64,000 bases of DNA from Burkholderia sp. Bp9143. GTDB taxonomy: Bacteria; Pseudomonadota; Gammaproteobacteria; Burkholderiales; Burkholderiaceae. Shown one piece after another: positions 24,907 through 34,331 of this stretch. The stretch lies in assembly GCF_003853645.1 (NCBI RefSeq), contig NZ_QTPO01000001.1:186001-250000 (forward strand), in the 5' to 3' direction. The position numbers and the translations under genes are program-made. Positions within the stretch are counted from its first letter, which is position 1. Each line of letters opens with the position of its first letter. The notes under the pieces are model-generated. The model was not told where the DNA came from and did not search any database. It saw nothing but the letters and a program-made list of their open reading frames with translations.

Positions 24907-25880
24907 GAGCCGCCGACCTGCTCGCGCTTGGCGCATTCGTCGTGATCCTCGCGGCGGGCCTCGCGCTGTCCGCGTGGCTCGATCGTGCGCGCCGCACGCC
25001 GGAGCAGCGCATTCGCGCGCGGATGCAGCACCTTGCACCATCGCTGGCAGGCCGGGAGGCCGGTGCGGCCGCCGCGCCCGGCGTCGCGCTGTTCAACCTG
25101 CCGCGGCGGCAAAGCCGCGCGCGTGCGTGGCTGCAGCGTTACGTGACGCGCGTGCGGGCGGTTGGCGGCGAACGCGGGATGCGGATCGTCGTCGCCGGCA
25201 CGATCGCCGGCGCGATTGCCGCGATCGTCGTGGTGGAGCTCGTCGCGTTGCCACGCATCCTCCATCCGCTGATCTACGTCGGGCTGCCGCTGGTGGCGAT
25301 GCGCGCCAGCTATCGCGCGCTGGTCGAGCGGTTCCGGCTGCGTTTTCTCGAAGCATTCCCGGACGCGATCGACCTGATCGTGCGTGCGGTGCGCGCGGGC
25401 ATCCCGGTCACGCAGGCGATCAGCACGGTGGGCGACAGCGCGGCGGAGCCGGTGCGCTCGACCTTCCGCACGATGGGCGACAGCCTGCGTGTCGGCGCGG
25501 ATCTGAAAGACGTGCTGACGCACGCGGCAGACCGGCTGATGATCGCGGATTTCTCGTTCTTCACCGTTTACCTGCTGCTGCAGCGTGAAACCGGCGGCAG
25601 CCTCGGCGAAACGCTCGACGAGTTGTCGAGCATCATCCGCACGCGCCGCGACATCCGCCTGAAGACACGCGCGTTGACGGCCGAGGGGCGGATCACGACG
25701 AAGATCATTTCAGCGGTGCCGTTCGTGATGATCGGCGCGCTGTTCCTGGTGAACCGCGCGTACGTGATGCTGCTGTTCGACACGCATGCCGGACGCGTGA
25801 TGCTGACGATCGCCGCGGTGCTGCTGACGATCGGACTGCTGACGATTCACAAGATCTCGAAACTGGATACCGCGCGATGA
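24903..25880 (+). CDS. tadB: Tad inner membrane platform protein TadB
   Basis: The 325-residue protein has a type II secretion F-domain (FRLRFLEAFPDAIDLIVRAV, then GIPVTQAISTVGDS) and four or five membrane helices. An N-terminal single helix precedes a long cytoplasmic segment. TadB and TadC together form the platform that TadA drives. Starts and stops overlap by 4 bases on both sides, which implies translational coupling. Confidence 0.94.
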   Translation: MRAADLLALGAFVVILAAGLALSAWLDRARRTPEQRIRARMQHLAPSLAGREAGAAAAPGVALFNLPRRQSRARAWLQRYVTRVRAVGGERGMRIVVAGTIAGAIAAIVVVELVALPRILHPLIYVGLPLVAMRASYRALVERFRLRFLEAFPDAIDLIVRAVRAGIPVTQAISTVGDSAAEPVRSTFRTMGDSLRVGADLKDVLTHAADRLMIADFSFFTVYLLLQRETGGSLGETLDELSSIIRTRRDIRLKTRALTAEGRITTKIISAVPFVMIGALFLVNRAYVMLLFDTHAGRVMLTIAAVLLTIGLLTIHKISKLDTAR

Positions 25881-26821
25881 CGATGTCGATGCTGGCCGCC
25901 CGCGGCCTCGAACTGTTGCTGTTGCTCGCGTGCGTCGCGGTGGCGCTCGCGACGCCCGGCGGCGGCACGCGCCGGCGGATCGCCGTGCGCGTGCAGCAGG
26001 CGGCCGGACAGCACACACTGTCGCTGGTGCCGGGGCGGCTGCAGCCGGGCGAGGTGCGTCAGGACCTGACGCGGCGGCTCGCGCAGCTCGGCGAGCGGTT
26101 GCCCGTGCTCGACCCGATGCAGCGGGCGAAGCTCGGGCTGCAGCTGACGCGCGCGGGGTTTCGCGAGCGGCGTGCGGTGTCGTCGATGATCGGCATCAAG
26201 CTGAGCTGCGGCGTGTTGCTCGCGGGCGTCGCGATCGTGTTCAGCCCATACATTCCACGCTTCGGCGAATACTTCGTGATCCGCGCGGTGGCGATGGTCG
26301 CCGCATTCGTGATCGGCGTGATCGTGCCCGAATACGTGCTCGGCGCGATGATCCGGCGACGTCGGCGGATCATCGCCGCGTGCTTTCCGGACGCGCTCGA
26401 CCTGCTCGTGATCTGCACGATGGCCGGCAACAGTCTCGTATCGGGTGTGCGGCGCGTCGCGCGCGAACTCGAGCGCATTTGCCCGCCGCTCGCCGACGAG
26501 CTGACGGTATGCGCGGATGAGCTGACGCTGAGCGGCAACGTCGCCGAAGCGCTCACGCATTTCTCGATACGTGTCGACTTTGCGTCGGCACGCTCGCTTG
26601 CCACGACGCTCACGCAATCGCAGCGATTCGGCACGCCGATCACGCAGGCGCTGCGAACCCTGTCGCGCAGCGAGCGCACCGAGCAGATCGTCGCGCTCGA
26701 GGAGCAGGCCGCGAAGCTCGCGCCGAAGATCACGCTGCCGATGATGCTGTTCATCCTGCCGACGGTCGGCCTGATCGCGGCGGGCCCGGCGGCGATCCGC
26801 CTGCTCGAGGTATTCAAATGA
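25877..26821 (+). CDS. tadC: Tad inner membrane platform protein TadC
   Basis: The 314-residue paralogue of TadB has the F-domain core FPDALDLLVICTMAGNSLVS and the RFGTPITQALRTLSRSERT motif. There are about five membrane helices. It overlaps tadB upstream and tadD downstream by 4 bases each. Together with TadB it forms the membrane platform, in a fixed order typical of the Burkholderia Tad locus. Confidence 0.94.
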   Translation: MTMSMLAARGLELLLLLACVAVALATPGGGTRRRIAVRVQQAAGQHTLSLVPGRLQPGEVRQDLTRRLAQLGERLPVLDPMQRAKLGLQLTRAGFRERRAVSSMIGIKLSCGVLLAGVAIVFSPYIPRFGEYFVIRAVAMVAAFVIGVIVPEYVLGAMIRRRRRIIAACFPDALDLLVICTMAGNSLVSGVRRVARELERICPPLADELTVCADELTLSGNVAEALTHFSIRVDFASARSLATTLTQSQRFGTPITQALRTLSRSERTEQIVALEEQAAKLAPKITLPMMLFILPTVGLIAAGPAAIRLLEVFK

Positions 26822-27675
26822 CACGATCCGTCATCCGTGCGCTCGCATTCGCGGCCATGCTGCCCGTGCTGACCAGCGGTTGCGCGCCGGGCATCCAGAC
26901 GAGGCCGGCACTGTCGCACAAGAGCGACGACCCGCAGGCCGAACTGCGCATTGCCGACAGCGCGCTCGCCGGCGGCAACGTCGATCTCGCGTCGACGCTG
27001 TACGAGAAGGTGCTTGCCCGGCATCCCGATTCGCTTCCGGCGCGCCTGGGGCTCGGCGACGTCAACTACCGCGCCGGCGATCTGGAGCGTGCGCGGATTC
27101 TCTATGAGCAGGCACGGCAGCAGGCCCCAGCGGAACTCGGGCCGCAGGTCGGGCTCGCGCGCGTCGCGTTGCGGCAGCGTCGACTCGATGAGGCCGCCCA
27201 GCGCTACCGCGACGTGCTGGCCGCGCAGCCGAACCTGCCGCTCGCGGCGGAAGGCCTCGGCACGGTGCTCGACCTGCAGGGCCGCCATGCGGACGCGCAG
27301 GCCGTGTACCGGGACGCGCTGCGCGCGCATCCGGATGCACAGGGGCTGCGCGTCGACCTCGGGCTGTCGCTCGTGCTGAGCAACCGGCCGCGCGAGGGCG
27401 TGAACGTGCTGCTCGACGTGGCCGGGTTGCCCGATGCGCCGTGGCAGGCGCGCCAGAACCTCGCGTTCGCGTATGGCGTGCTCGGCAACACCGATTCGGC
27501 GAAGAAGCTGCTGTCGGCAGAGCTGCCCGCATCCGCGGTGGCCGACAATCTGCGCGTCTACCAGGCCGTGCGCGCGCAACTGGCGTCGCGCCCGGCACCC
27601 GCCGCCGCGCGACCGTCGACGGGTGCCGCGCTCGAACCGCGCGCCGTGCCGCCCGTCGCGGGGGCCGCAAAATGA
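26818..27675 (+). CDS. tadD: Tad TPR lipoprotein TadD
   Basis: The 285-residue protein has a signal peptide ending T-S-G-C (Cys21) and about five tetratricopeptide repeats from residue 45 to 230. Examples are AELRIADSALAGGNVDLAST and ARLGLGDVNYRAGDLERARI. TadD is a pilotin-like or scaffold lipoprotein of the pilus. A Pro/Ala-rich tail follows the repeats. Both neighbours overlap by 4 bases. Confidence 0.92.
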   Translation: MTRSVIRALAFAAMLPVLTSGCAPGIQTRPALSHKSDDPQAELRIADSALAGGNVDLASTLYEKVLARHPDSLPARLGLGDVNYRAGDLERARILYEQARQQAPAELGPQVGLARVALRQRRLDEAAQRYRDVLAAQPNLPLAAEGLGTVLDLQGRHADAQAVYRDALRAHPDAQGLRVDLGLSLVLSNRPREGVNVLLDVAGLPDAPWQARQNLAFAYGVLGNTDSAKKLLSAELPASAVADNLRVYQAVRAQLASRPAPAAARPSTGAALEPRAVPPVAGAAK

Positions 27676-28100
27676 CACGCGGGGCGATGGGCGCCCGCCA
27701 CGCGCGCGGCGTCGTATCCCTCGAGTTCGTGCTGATGCTGCCGTTCCTGCTGATGGTGCTGATCGGCATCATCGACACGAGCCTGCTTCTGTGCGACAAG
27801 GCCGTCATCACGAACGCGAGCCGCGAAGCCGCGCGTGCGGGCGTCGTGCTGCGCGTGCCGATGCTGACCACGACACAGATCGCCAACGTCGCGTCGACCT
27901 ACACGCAGAACAGCCTGATCACCGGGGGCACCGCAACGACGCCGACCGTGACCGTGACGCAGGCGAACGGCACGACGGCGGGCACCGCGCTGACGGTGAC
28001 GGTGACCTACACGTATTCCGGGCTGGTGCTGGGCTCGGCATTCAGTGCGCTGACCGGCCCGGTGACGATCTCGGCCAGCTCGGTGATGCTCTATGAATGA
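27672..28100 (+). CDS. tadE: TadE-like pseudopilin
   Basis: The 142-residue protein has a short basic leader with the cleavage region RG/VVSLEFVLMLPFLLMVLIG, with the Glu5-like Glu in SLEF. It continues with the TadE domain hallmark DTSLLLCDKAVITNASREAA. After processing by CpaA it is a minor pilin. It overlaps tadD by 4 and tadG by 8 bases. The C-terminal half is Thr-rich and low in complexity. Confidence 0.92.
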   Translation: MTRGAMGARHARGVVSLEFVLMLPFLLMVLIGIIDTSLLLCDKAVITNASREAARAGVVLRVPMLTTTQIANVASTYTQNSLITGGTATTPTVTVTQANGTTAGTALTVTVTYTYSGLVLGSAFSALTGPVTISASSVMLYE

Positions 28101-29133
28101 CGCAGCCGGCACGCCATGCATCGGCGCCGCGCGCGAACGCGGCGCCGTCGCGCTGTTCTTCCTGCTGTTCCTGATTCCGCTGCTGTCGTTCGGCGCGCTG
28201 GCGATCGACATCGCGTGGGTGGCCACGGTGCGCAACCAGCTGCAGAACGCTGCCGACGCGGCCGCGCTCGCGGCGGCCGACGCGATGATGTCGCCGACGG
28301 GCGGCGCGCTGAACTGGTCGCAGGCCGCGCCGGCGGCGAACGGCGTGATCGCGCAGAATTCGGCGGCCGGCGCGCCGCTGGCGACCGGCACGGTGACGAC
28401 CGGATACTGGAACGTGACGCGCAGCCCCGCATCGATGCAGGCGACCACCATCACGCCCGGCCAATACGACGTGCCGGCGGTTCAGGTGACCGTGTCGCGC
28501 GCACCCGGCGTGAACGGCGGCTCGATTCCGTTGCTGCTCGGCGGGCTGCTCGGCATCCCCGGCGCGTCCGGCAGCGCGACCGCGATCGCGGTGCTCGCCG
28601 CGCCCGGCGGGGTGGCGGCGGGCGGGCTCTTTCCGGTCGCGATCGACCAGTGCGTGTACAACCAGTACTGGAATTCGCTGACCAACCAGCCGCTGATCAA
28701 CCCGCTGACGGGCCTGCCGTACGAGTTCTCGATCACCAACGGCCAGACCTACGGCGCGCTGTGCATGGGCGGCCAGTGGACGTCGTTCCAGTCGACCGCG
28801 ACCGACACGACGACGATGGGCGGCCTGATGGTGACCGGCAATCCGACGACGCTCAATATCGGCGACAGCATCTATCTCGCGACTGGCGTCAAGGCGACGC
28901 TCTATACGTCGGTGCCGATCGGCGCGACGGTCGTACTGCCGGTCGTCACGCAGACGGCGAGCAGCACCTACGTGCCGATCGTCGCGTTCGCGGCGTTCCA
29001 CATCGACGTGTCGCTCGGCGGCACCTACAAGTACATCCAGGGGCACTTCGTCGCCGGCGTGAAGATGACCGGCGTCGCGACGGGCGTCGGGCCGTACTAC
29101 GGCGTGTACGTGCCGCCGCGGCTCGCGTTGTGA
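28093..29133 (+). CDS. tadG: TadG-like pilus protein
   Basis: The 346-residue protein begins with the Tad-type N-terminal helix ERGAVALFFLLFLIPLLSFG and the conserved IDIAWVATVRNQLQNAADAA. The rest is Thr/Val/Gly-rich beta-strand sequence with no von Willebrand domain. It is the last gene of the Tad operon, as in many Burkholderia loci. Its 3' end overlaps the 3' end of the convergent glycosyltransferase gene by 37 bases. Confidence 0.88.
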   Translation: MNDAAGTPCIGAARERGAVALFFLLFLIPLLSFGALAIDIAWVATVRNQLQNAADAAALAAADAMMSPTGGALNWSQAAPAANGVIAQNSAAGAPLATGTVTTGYWNVTRSPASMQATTITPGQYDVPAVQVTVSRAPGVNGGSIPLLLGGLLGIPGASGSATAIAVLAAPGGVAAGGLFPVAIDQCVYNQYWNSLTNQPLINPLTGLPYEFSITNGQTYGALCMGGQWTSFQSTATDTTTMGGLMVTGNPTTLNIGDSIYLATGVKATLYTSVPIGATVVLPVVTQTASSTYVPIVAFAAFHIDVSLGGTYKYIQGHFVAGVKMTGVATGVGPYYGVYVPPRLAL

Positions 29134-30338
29134 GCGTCGTGCCGCGCGCGGCGCAGCAGCACGAGCAGCGCGAAGAGCGTCACGGCCGGGCCGATCTGCG
29201 GCAGCTGCAGCCACGGGTTCAGGTATTCGGCGATCGGCAGCGCCCACATCAGCGCGATCGCGGCCTGTTCGCCGCGCAGCCAGCCGTCGCGCCAGCCGAT
29301 CGACAGCATGCAGACGATCGCGATGGCGAGCCACGCGAGTTCGTAGTGCCACACGTACGGGTTGGCCGTGAGCGTCGCGACCGTCAGCACGGCCGCGCGT
29401 ATGCGGGTATCGCGCGACTGCGCCCACACGATGCAGGCGGCCGCGATCGCGATCGCGGCGATACAGGCATGCGCGGCATACGCGGTGCCGAGCGGCACGC
29501 CCGCAAGGCGGAGCGTCGCGAACGGCGTCGGCGAGACGAGCCAGAACACGACGCCATGTTCGAGGACGATCGAACGCGCGAGTCCGGCGCTGGCGATGAA
29601 CAGGCGCAGCGAATCGAGGCCGCAGACCAGGACGCTCAGCGCGGCGAACGTGCCGGTGGCGAGCGCGGCCCACGCGATCGTGCGCCATGCGCGCGCCGCG
29701 ACCAGCACGAACGGGAACAGCAACGCCATCTGCGGCTTGACCGACAGCAGGCCGATGCAGAGGCCCGCCCACATCGGCCGCCGATCGGCCCAATGGACGG
29801 CCAGCGCCGCGCATGACGCGGTCAGGAATGCGTTTTGCCCGAGCGTCGCGGTGACGAACACGCACGGTGCGGCGACTAGCGCGAGTGTGCCGGCGCGCCG
29901 TGCGCCGGGAATCGTGCCGAGGTTGGATACGCGCCACGCGGCGAGGCCGAGCACGACGACGCCGAACGCGACGAACAGCGGATAGCCGAGCGCGAAGGGC
30001 AACAGCGCCAGCGGCGTCACGAGCAGCAGATAGGTGGGCGGGTACAGCCACGGGGCGAAGGCGTCGCGGCGAAGGTTCGCGAACAGCTCGGCCGACAGCC
30101 GCGAGAATGCGGAGAAATCGTACGCCTGCGATGGCGAGCCGTGCAGCATCACATACGATGCCGTCCAGAATATCGAGAAGTCGGCGCCGGCGCGCGACAG
30201 CAGGGTTCCGTGCGCGTGACGAATGACGGTCGCCCAGATCGCGATGAACAGCGCGTAGAGCACGAGCATCAGCGCGCTGTACAGGGCGAGGCGTCGCGGT
30301 GTCAGCCACGCGACGACCGGCCGCTTCGCCGAGCGCAT
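29097..30338 (-). CDS. Glycosyltransferase family 87 / DUF2029 membrane protein
   Basis: The 413-residue protein has about ten membrane helices and the GT87 landmarks [19 protein letters not shown] (the metal- and donor-binding Asp-Phe motif near residue 49) and [17 protein letters not shown]. Such enzymes transfer mannose or similar sugars from a polyprenyl phosphate donor on the outer face of the membrane. The neighbour upstream is a polyprenyl-phosphate glycosyltransferase, which fits a donor-maker plus donor-user pair. A TTG at 30359 is an alternative start that would add seven residues. Confidence 0.86.
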   Translation of the reverse strand: MRSAKRPVVAWLTPRRLALYSALMLVLYALFIAIWATVIRHAHGTLLSRAGADFSIFWTASYVMLHGSPSQAYDFSAFSRLSAELFANLRRDAFAPWLYPPTYLLLVTPLALLPFALGYPLFVAFGVVVLGLAAWRVSNLGTIPGARRAGTLALVAAPCVFVTATLGQNAFLTASCAALAVHWADRRPMWAGLCIGLLSVKPQMALLFPFVLVAARAWRTIAWAALATGTFAALSVLVCGLDSLRLFIASAGLARSIVLEHGVVFWLVSPTPFATLRLAGVPLGTAYAAHACIAAIAIAAACIVWAQSRDTRIRAAVLTVATLTANPYVWHYELAWLAIAIVCMLSIGWRDGWLRGEQAAIALMWALPIAEYLNPWLQLPQIGPAVTLFALLVLLRRARHDAHNASRGGTYTP

Positions 30339-30375
30339 CGATTGCTGCGGAATGTCCAATTGCCGCGGCCCGGTT

Positions 30376-31452
30376 CTACTTGAACGACGCCCTGCGGGCG
30401 GCGACGCCGGCGGCCACCGGCATCGCCGTCCGGCGGCGGGCCGCGTGCGCGCGCTTGAGCGGGAACTGCAGCAGCTTGGACGCCGGCTGCGCGGCGGCAT
30501 CCCGCTCGGCACGGTAGCGGCGCCTGACGAGATAGACGGGGCGCTGCTTGGACTCGTGATAGATCCGGCCGAGGTATTCGCCGATCACGCCGATGCCGAT
30601 CAGCTGGATGCCGCCGACGAACAGCACGACGGAAATCAGCGACGGGTAGCCGTGCACGGGATTGCCGAACAGCAGCGTGCGCACCACGATGAAGGCGCCG
30701 TACACGAGCGACAGCAGCGCGAACGTGAGGCCGACGTAGGTCCAGACGCGCAGCGGCACGGTGCTGAAGCTCGTGATGCCCTCGAGCGCGAAGTTCCAGC
30801 GCCGCCATCCGGAGAACTTCGAGCGGCCGCCGCTGCGCGGCGCACGCGTGTATTCGACGATCGCGGTGCGAAAGCCGACCCACGCGAACAGCCCCTTCAT
30901 GAACCGCCGCCGCTCCGGCAGCGCACGCAGCGCATCGACGACCTCGCGATCCATCAGGCGGAAATCGCCGACGTTTTCCGGCATTTCCACCTCGGACAGC
31001 GCATTGTGCACGCGATAGTAGAGCGCCGCCGCCGCGCGCTGCAGGTACGGATCGCACATCCGGTCGGTGCGTTTCGCGGCGACGACCTCGGCGCCGCCGC
31101 GCCAGTGTTCGATCATCGCGGGAATCAGCGCGGGCGGGTCCTGCAGGTCGGCGTCGATCAGGATCACCGCGGCGCCGGCCGCCTCGTCGAGGCCCGCGGT
31201 GAGCGCCGCCTCCTTGCCGAAGCGGCGCGTGAGATCCACCACGTGCACGCGCGTGTCGGCGGCGGCGACCGCAAGCAGCCGATCGAGCGTGCAGTCGCGG
31301 CTGCCGTCGTTGATGCAGACGATCTCGAAGCGGACGCCGTCGACCGACTCGAGAACGGGCAGCGTTTCGGCAAAGAACGCGTCGATCGTCTCTTCTTCGT
31401 CATGAAACGGCACGACGAGCGAGATCAGCGGCTTCCTGGCGTGCGTGGACAT
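30376..31452 (-). CDS. Polyprenyl-phosphate glycosyltransferase, family 2 (DPM1/GtrB-like)
   Basis: The 358-residue protein has a GT-A domain ([20 protein letters not shown], then the D-x-D-like [20 protein letters not shown]) and two C-terminal membrane helices ([19 protein letters not shown] and [20 protein letters not shown]). It should move glucose or a related sugar from a nucleotide donor to undecaprenyl phosphate. A GGGGAG site precedes the ATG. The C-terminal 45 residues are basic. The GT87 gene follows 17 to 38 bases later, so the two are one transcription unit. Confidence 0.9.
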   Translation of the reverse strand: MSTHARKPLISLVVPFHDEEETIDAFFAETLPVLESVDGVRFEIVCINDGSRDCTLDRLLAVAAADTRVHVVDLTRRFGKEAALTAGLDEAAGAAVILIDADLQDPPALIPAMIEHWRGGAEVVAAKRTDRMCDPYLQRAAAALYYRVHNALSEVEMPENVGDFRLMDREVVDALRALPERRRFMKGLFAWVGFRTAIVEYTRAPRSGGRSKFSGWRRWNFALEGITSFSTVPLRVWTYVGLTFALLSLVYGAFIVVRTLLFGNPVHGYPSLISVVLFVGGIQLIGIGVIGEYLGRIYHESKQRPVYLVRRRYRAERDAAAQPASKLLQFPLKRAHAARRRTAMPVAAGVAARRASFK

Positions 31453-31740
31453 GCTGCGGCTCCCCGAGAGATCCGGCCTGCGCTGCACCGTATGGTTCCG
31501 GTTGTCGTCTGCCGAACGGGCCCGGCCCGGTTCGGCGCGAATTCGGTTCCGGCCAGCGAGTCCACCGCGGACCGGACGACAGGTGTTGCGTTCATTGTAG
31601 GCAGGAATCGCCGATTCGTAACACATATCGGTGGATTTGCACGGCGGACGGCTCACGGGGGAAAACACCGGTCGAGCGGTGGTCGGCGGGCCGCGCGCGG
31701 CGGCGCTAGGATGACGTTTTCAAGACCGCTGGAGAGCGCG

Positions 31741-32115
31741 ATGCAAGTTCAGGACCTGGCCGGCGCGCCGCTCGATTTCTGGGTGGCGATGGCGGAAGAC
31801 CTCGGCGCGCCGCGCGTCGACGGCGCGGGTTGCACGGCCATTCGCGAACCGGGCTGCGCGCCGGTGCCGTACGCGCCGTCGTCGTCGTGGGCGGACGGTG
31901 GGCCGCTCGTCGAGCGCTTGCCGTTCGGCGCGTTCGAGCGCGACGGCGGGCGCGGCGCATGGCGCGCGGTGCTGCATCGGGCGGTGCCGGCGGCGGGCGA
32001 GCGTTGCACCTTCAACCAGTCGGGGCCGACGCTGCTGGTCGCGGCGATGCGCACGCTGGTCGCGTCGACGTTCGGCGACGACGTGCCGGATCTCGACATG
32101 TCGACGCCGCGCTGA
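31741..32115 (+). CDS. DUF2591-family (NinX-like) protein
   Basis: The 124-residue protein matches the DUF2591 pattern: [12 protein letters not shown], then [18 protein letters not shown] and [19 protein letters not shown]. Relatives include the phage lambda NinX group and many plain chromosomal proteins. Its role is unknown. It has an ATG with a GGAGAG site nine bases upstream. No phage genes are nearby, so a prophage is not implied. Confidence 0.75.
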   Translation: MQVQDLAGAPLDFWVAMAEDLGAPRVDGAGCTAIREPGCAPVPYAPSSSWADGGPLVERLPFGAFERDGGRGAWRAVLHRAVPAAGERCTFNQSGPTLLVAAMRTLVASTFGDDVPDLDMSTPR

Positions 32116-32131
32116 GCGCGTGCGAAGCCGG

Positions 32132-33121
32132 TTACGCGGCCGACAGGTTGCGCACCGCGATCGAGGCGACGTCGACGCGCTTCGGCAGGATCGCGTCCGC
32201 GGCTGCGCGATCGGCGACGCGCTGCAGCACGTCGATGTCCGCGCCGGTGACGCCGCGCTGCGCGAGCGCCGCCCGGCGTGCGATGTCGGCGGCCGCATCG
32301 CGCGGCAGGCGCGTGAGCGACGCATAGACGGTCGCGTAATCGGCCGGGTGCGCGAGCGCCCACTGGCCGGCACGGGTGAGCCGCGCGAGTACGTCCGACA
32401 GCGCCGCGCGCTTCGATCGATCGTCGAGCGTGTCGACCGGCGACGTGAGGAACGCGAGCCCCGAATTGATCCCGCTGCCGTCGCGCACGATGCGTGCGCC
32501 GCGTCGTACCACGTTCCCGTAATACGGGTCGAAGGTCGCCCAGATGCCGATCTGTTTCGCCTCGAAGGCGGCGAACGCGTCGACCGGCAGCACGAAGCGC
32601 ACGTCCACGTCGCCGGGCGCGAGGCCATGTTCGCGCAGCGCGCCGTACAGCTGGTATTGCGAGATGCTGCCGCGCGCCGACGACACGACGACGGTGCGCC
32701 CCTTCAGGTCGGCGACGGTCCGTACCGGCGAATCGGGCTGCACGACGATGCCGAGCGACGCCGGCGAGCCGACCCGCGTCGCCACGATCCGCAGCGCCGG
32801 ATCGCCGAGCGCGGCCGTCAGCACGGGCAGGTCGCCGGCCGGCGCGAGATCGATCGCGCCCGCGCGCTGCGCTTCGAACAGCGGCGCGGCGCCCTGGAAA
32901 TTGGCCCAGCGAAATCGGTATGGCACGCCGTCGAGCACATGTGCGGCTTCGGCCAGCGCGCGCAGGCCGCCGGCCTGGTCGCCGAGCACCAGTGTCACAT
33001 TCGACAGGTCGGGGCCGGCCGCGCGGACGGGCAGGGCGGCGGCGCCCGCAAGCGGTGCGGCGGCCAGGGCGGCTACGCGCAGCAGTGCGCGGCGGCGGGC
33101 CGGGGCGGGGGGCGAAGTCAT
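32132..33121 (-). CDS. ABC transporter substrate-binding protein, SsuA/NMT1-like
   Basis: The 329-residue protein has a twin-arginine-type signal (RRRALLRVAALAAAPLAGAA). It also has the NMT1 family features PDLSNVTLVLGDQAG, FQGAAPLFEAQRAGAIDLAP and VADLKGRTVVVSSARGSISQ. It should bind an alkanesulfonate or thiamine-precursor-like ligand in the periplasm. No permease gene is adjacent. The next gene in the same direction (upstream) is a LysR regulator, 231 bases away, without clear co-transcription. Confidence 0.85.
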   Translation of the reverse strand: MTSPPAPARRRALLRVAALAAAPLAGAAALPVRAAGPDLSNVTLVLGDQAGGLRALAEAAHVLDGVPYRFRWANFQGAAPLFEAQRAGAIDLAPAGDLPVLTAALGDPALRIVATRVGSPASLGIVVQPDSPVRTVADLKGRTVVVSSARGSISQYQLYGALREHGLAPGDVDVRFVLPVDAFAAFEAKQIGIWATFDPYYGNVVRRGARIVRDGSGINSGLAFLTSPVDTLDDRSKRAALSDVLARLTRAGQWALAHPADYATVYASLTRLPRDAAADIARRAALAQRGVTGADIDVLQRVADRAAADAILPKRVDVASIAVRNLSAA

Positions 33122-33352
33122 CGGCGGCAAGTCCTCGGTGATCCGCGCGCGGACCGCGCGGCTGCCGGGCAGATTACGGAATCGGTTTCGCGCCGACAAA
33201 CATCGAATCGCGAAATGCTTATTCGCTAGTTCACGCGGAGGCGGTGAATGGCGGAGGGGAAGCAAAGGCCGCGGCCGCCTCGGCGCGCAACCGCCAGCGG
33301 CGCGCCGGAATGCCCGGGGCCTGTGCAAGCCCGTTATCGGCGGGAACAGGCC

Positions 33353-34231
33353 CTAGCCTGCGGCAGGGACGGTGCGCAGGAACGCACGCACCGCGGGCGC
33401 CTTCTCGAAGCGCCGGTGCGCGAGCGCGAGTTCGGACATGATCGGCTTGCCGGCGATCGGCCGGTACACGACACCCGGCAACGACACGCAGCCGGCGAGC
33501 GCGTCCGGGATCACGGCGACCCAGCCGTTCACCGACACGCACGCGAGCACCGCGAGCAACCCGCCCGGCCGCGCGGCGATCACCGGTGCGAAGCGGCCGC
33601 GGCGTGCGACTTCGAGCGTGCCGCGTTCCTGTTCGGGCACCGCGAAGCGTGCGTCGGCGAGATCGGCGGCACGCACGGCAGTCATCGATGCGTAACGCGA
33701 ATCGGCCGGCACCGCCGCAACGAATACGTCACGCTGCAGCGTGACGATCCGCAGCCCGCCCGGCAGCGGCAACGGCGGACGCACGTACGCGAGGTCGAGC
33801 CGGCCCGCGTCGAGCTGCTTCGCGACGTCGTCCATCGGCACCTCGCGCAGGTTCAGCTCGATGCGCGGATGCGCGGCGCGGAACGCGCCGACCGTGCGCT
33901 GCAGCGTGCCCGAATAGACGGCCGACGACACGTAGCCGATCTCGATCCGGCCGAGTTCGCCGCGCTCGGCCAGTGTCGCGAGTTCGCAGCCGCGCTGCAG
34001 ATGCTCGAGCGCGGCAGTGGCCTCGGCGAGAAAGGCTTCACCGGCCGCCGTCAGCGAGACCTCCCGGCGCGACCGCTGGAACAGCCGCACGCCGAGCAGC
34101 CGCTCGGCTTCCTGGATCTGCCGCGTGAGCGCGGGCGGCGCCATGTCGAGCGCGTCCGCCGCGCGCGCGAAATGCAGGTGCTGCGCGACGCTCAGGAACG
34201 CGCGCACGTGACGGAATTCGAGCGGATTCAT
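33353..34231 (-). CDS. LysR family regulator of the DHA2 efflux gene
   Basis: The 292-residue protein shows a standard LysR winged helix (FRHVRAFLSVAQHLHFARAA, then PPALTRQIQEAERLLGVRLF) and the effector-binding domain. It lies 100 bases from the divergent efflux-pump gene and probably controls it. The start at MNPLEF is preferred over the upstream MTKNAI because all LysR proteins of this group begin M-(x)-(L)-x-x-(L/F). Confidence 0.9.
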   Translation of the reverse strand: MNPLEFRHVRAFLSVAQHLHFARAADALDMAPPALTRQIQEAERLLGVRLFQRSRREVSLTAAGEAFLAEATAALEHLQRGCELATLAERGELGRIEIGYVSSAVYSGTLQRTVGAFRAAHPRIELNLREVPMDDVAKQLDAGRLDLAYVRPPLPLPGGLRIVTLQRDVFVAAVPADSRYASMTAVRAADLADARFAVPEQERGTLEVARRGRFAPVIAARPGGLLAVLACVSVNGWVAVIPDALAGCVSLPGVVYRPIAGKPIMSELALAHRRFEKAPAVRAFLRTVPAAG

Positions 34232-34331
34232 GATTGCATTTTTCGTCAATAAAACTGCATGGCTGTATCAATGACAGGCAATACGGTCCCAGCCTAGCAT
34301 ACGGCTCGTTCCTCTTGCTCCGGAGCCGTCG

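Noticed and set aside
28042-30309. Long 755-codon minus-strand frame beneath tadG and the glycosyltransferase
   Set aside because: Composition is that of a GC-rich shadow. The real genes on both strands explain the region.
31741-32115. Prophage remnant suggested by the NinX-like gene
   Set aside because: No integrase, phage structural genes or attachment repeats occur nearby, and this family is common on chromosomes.
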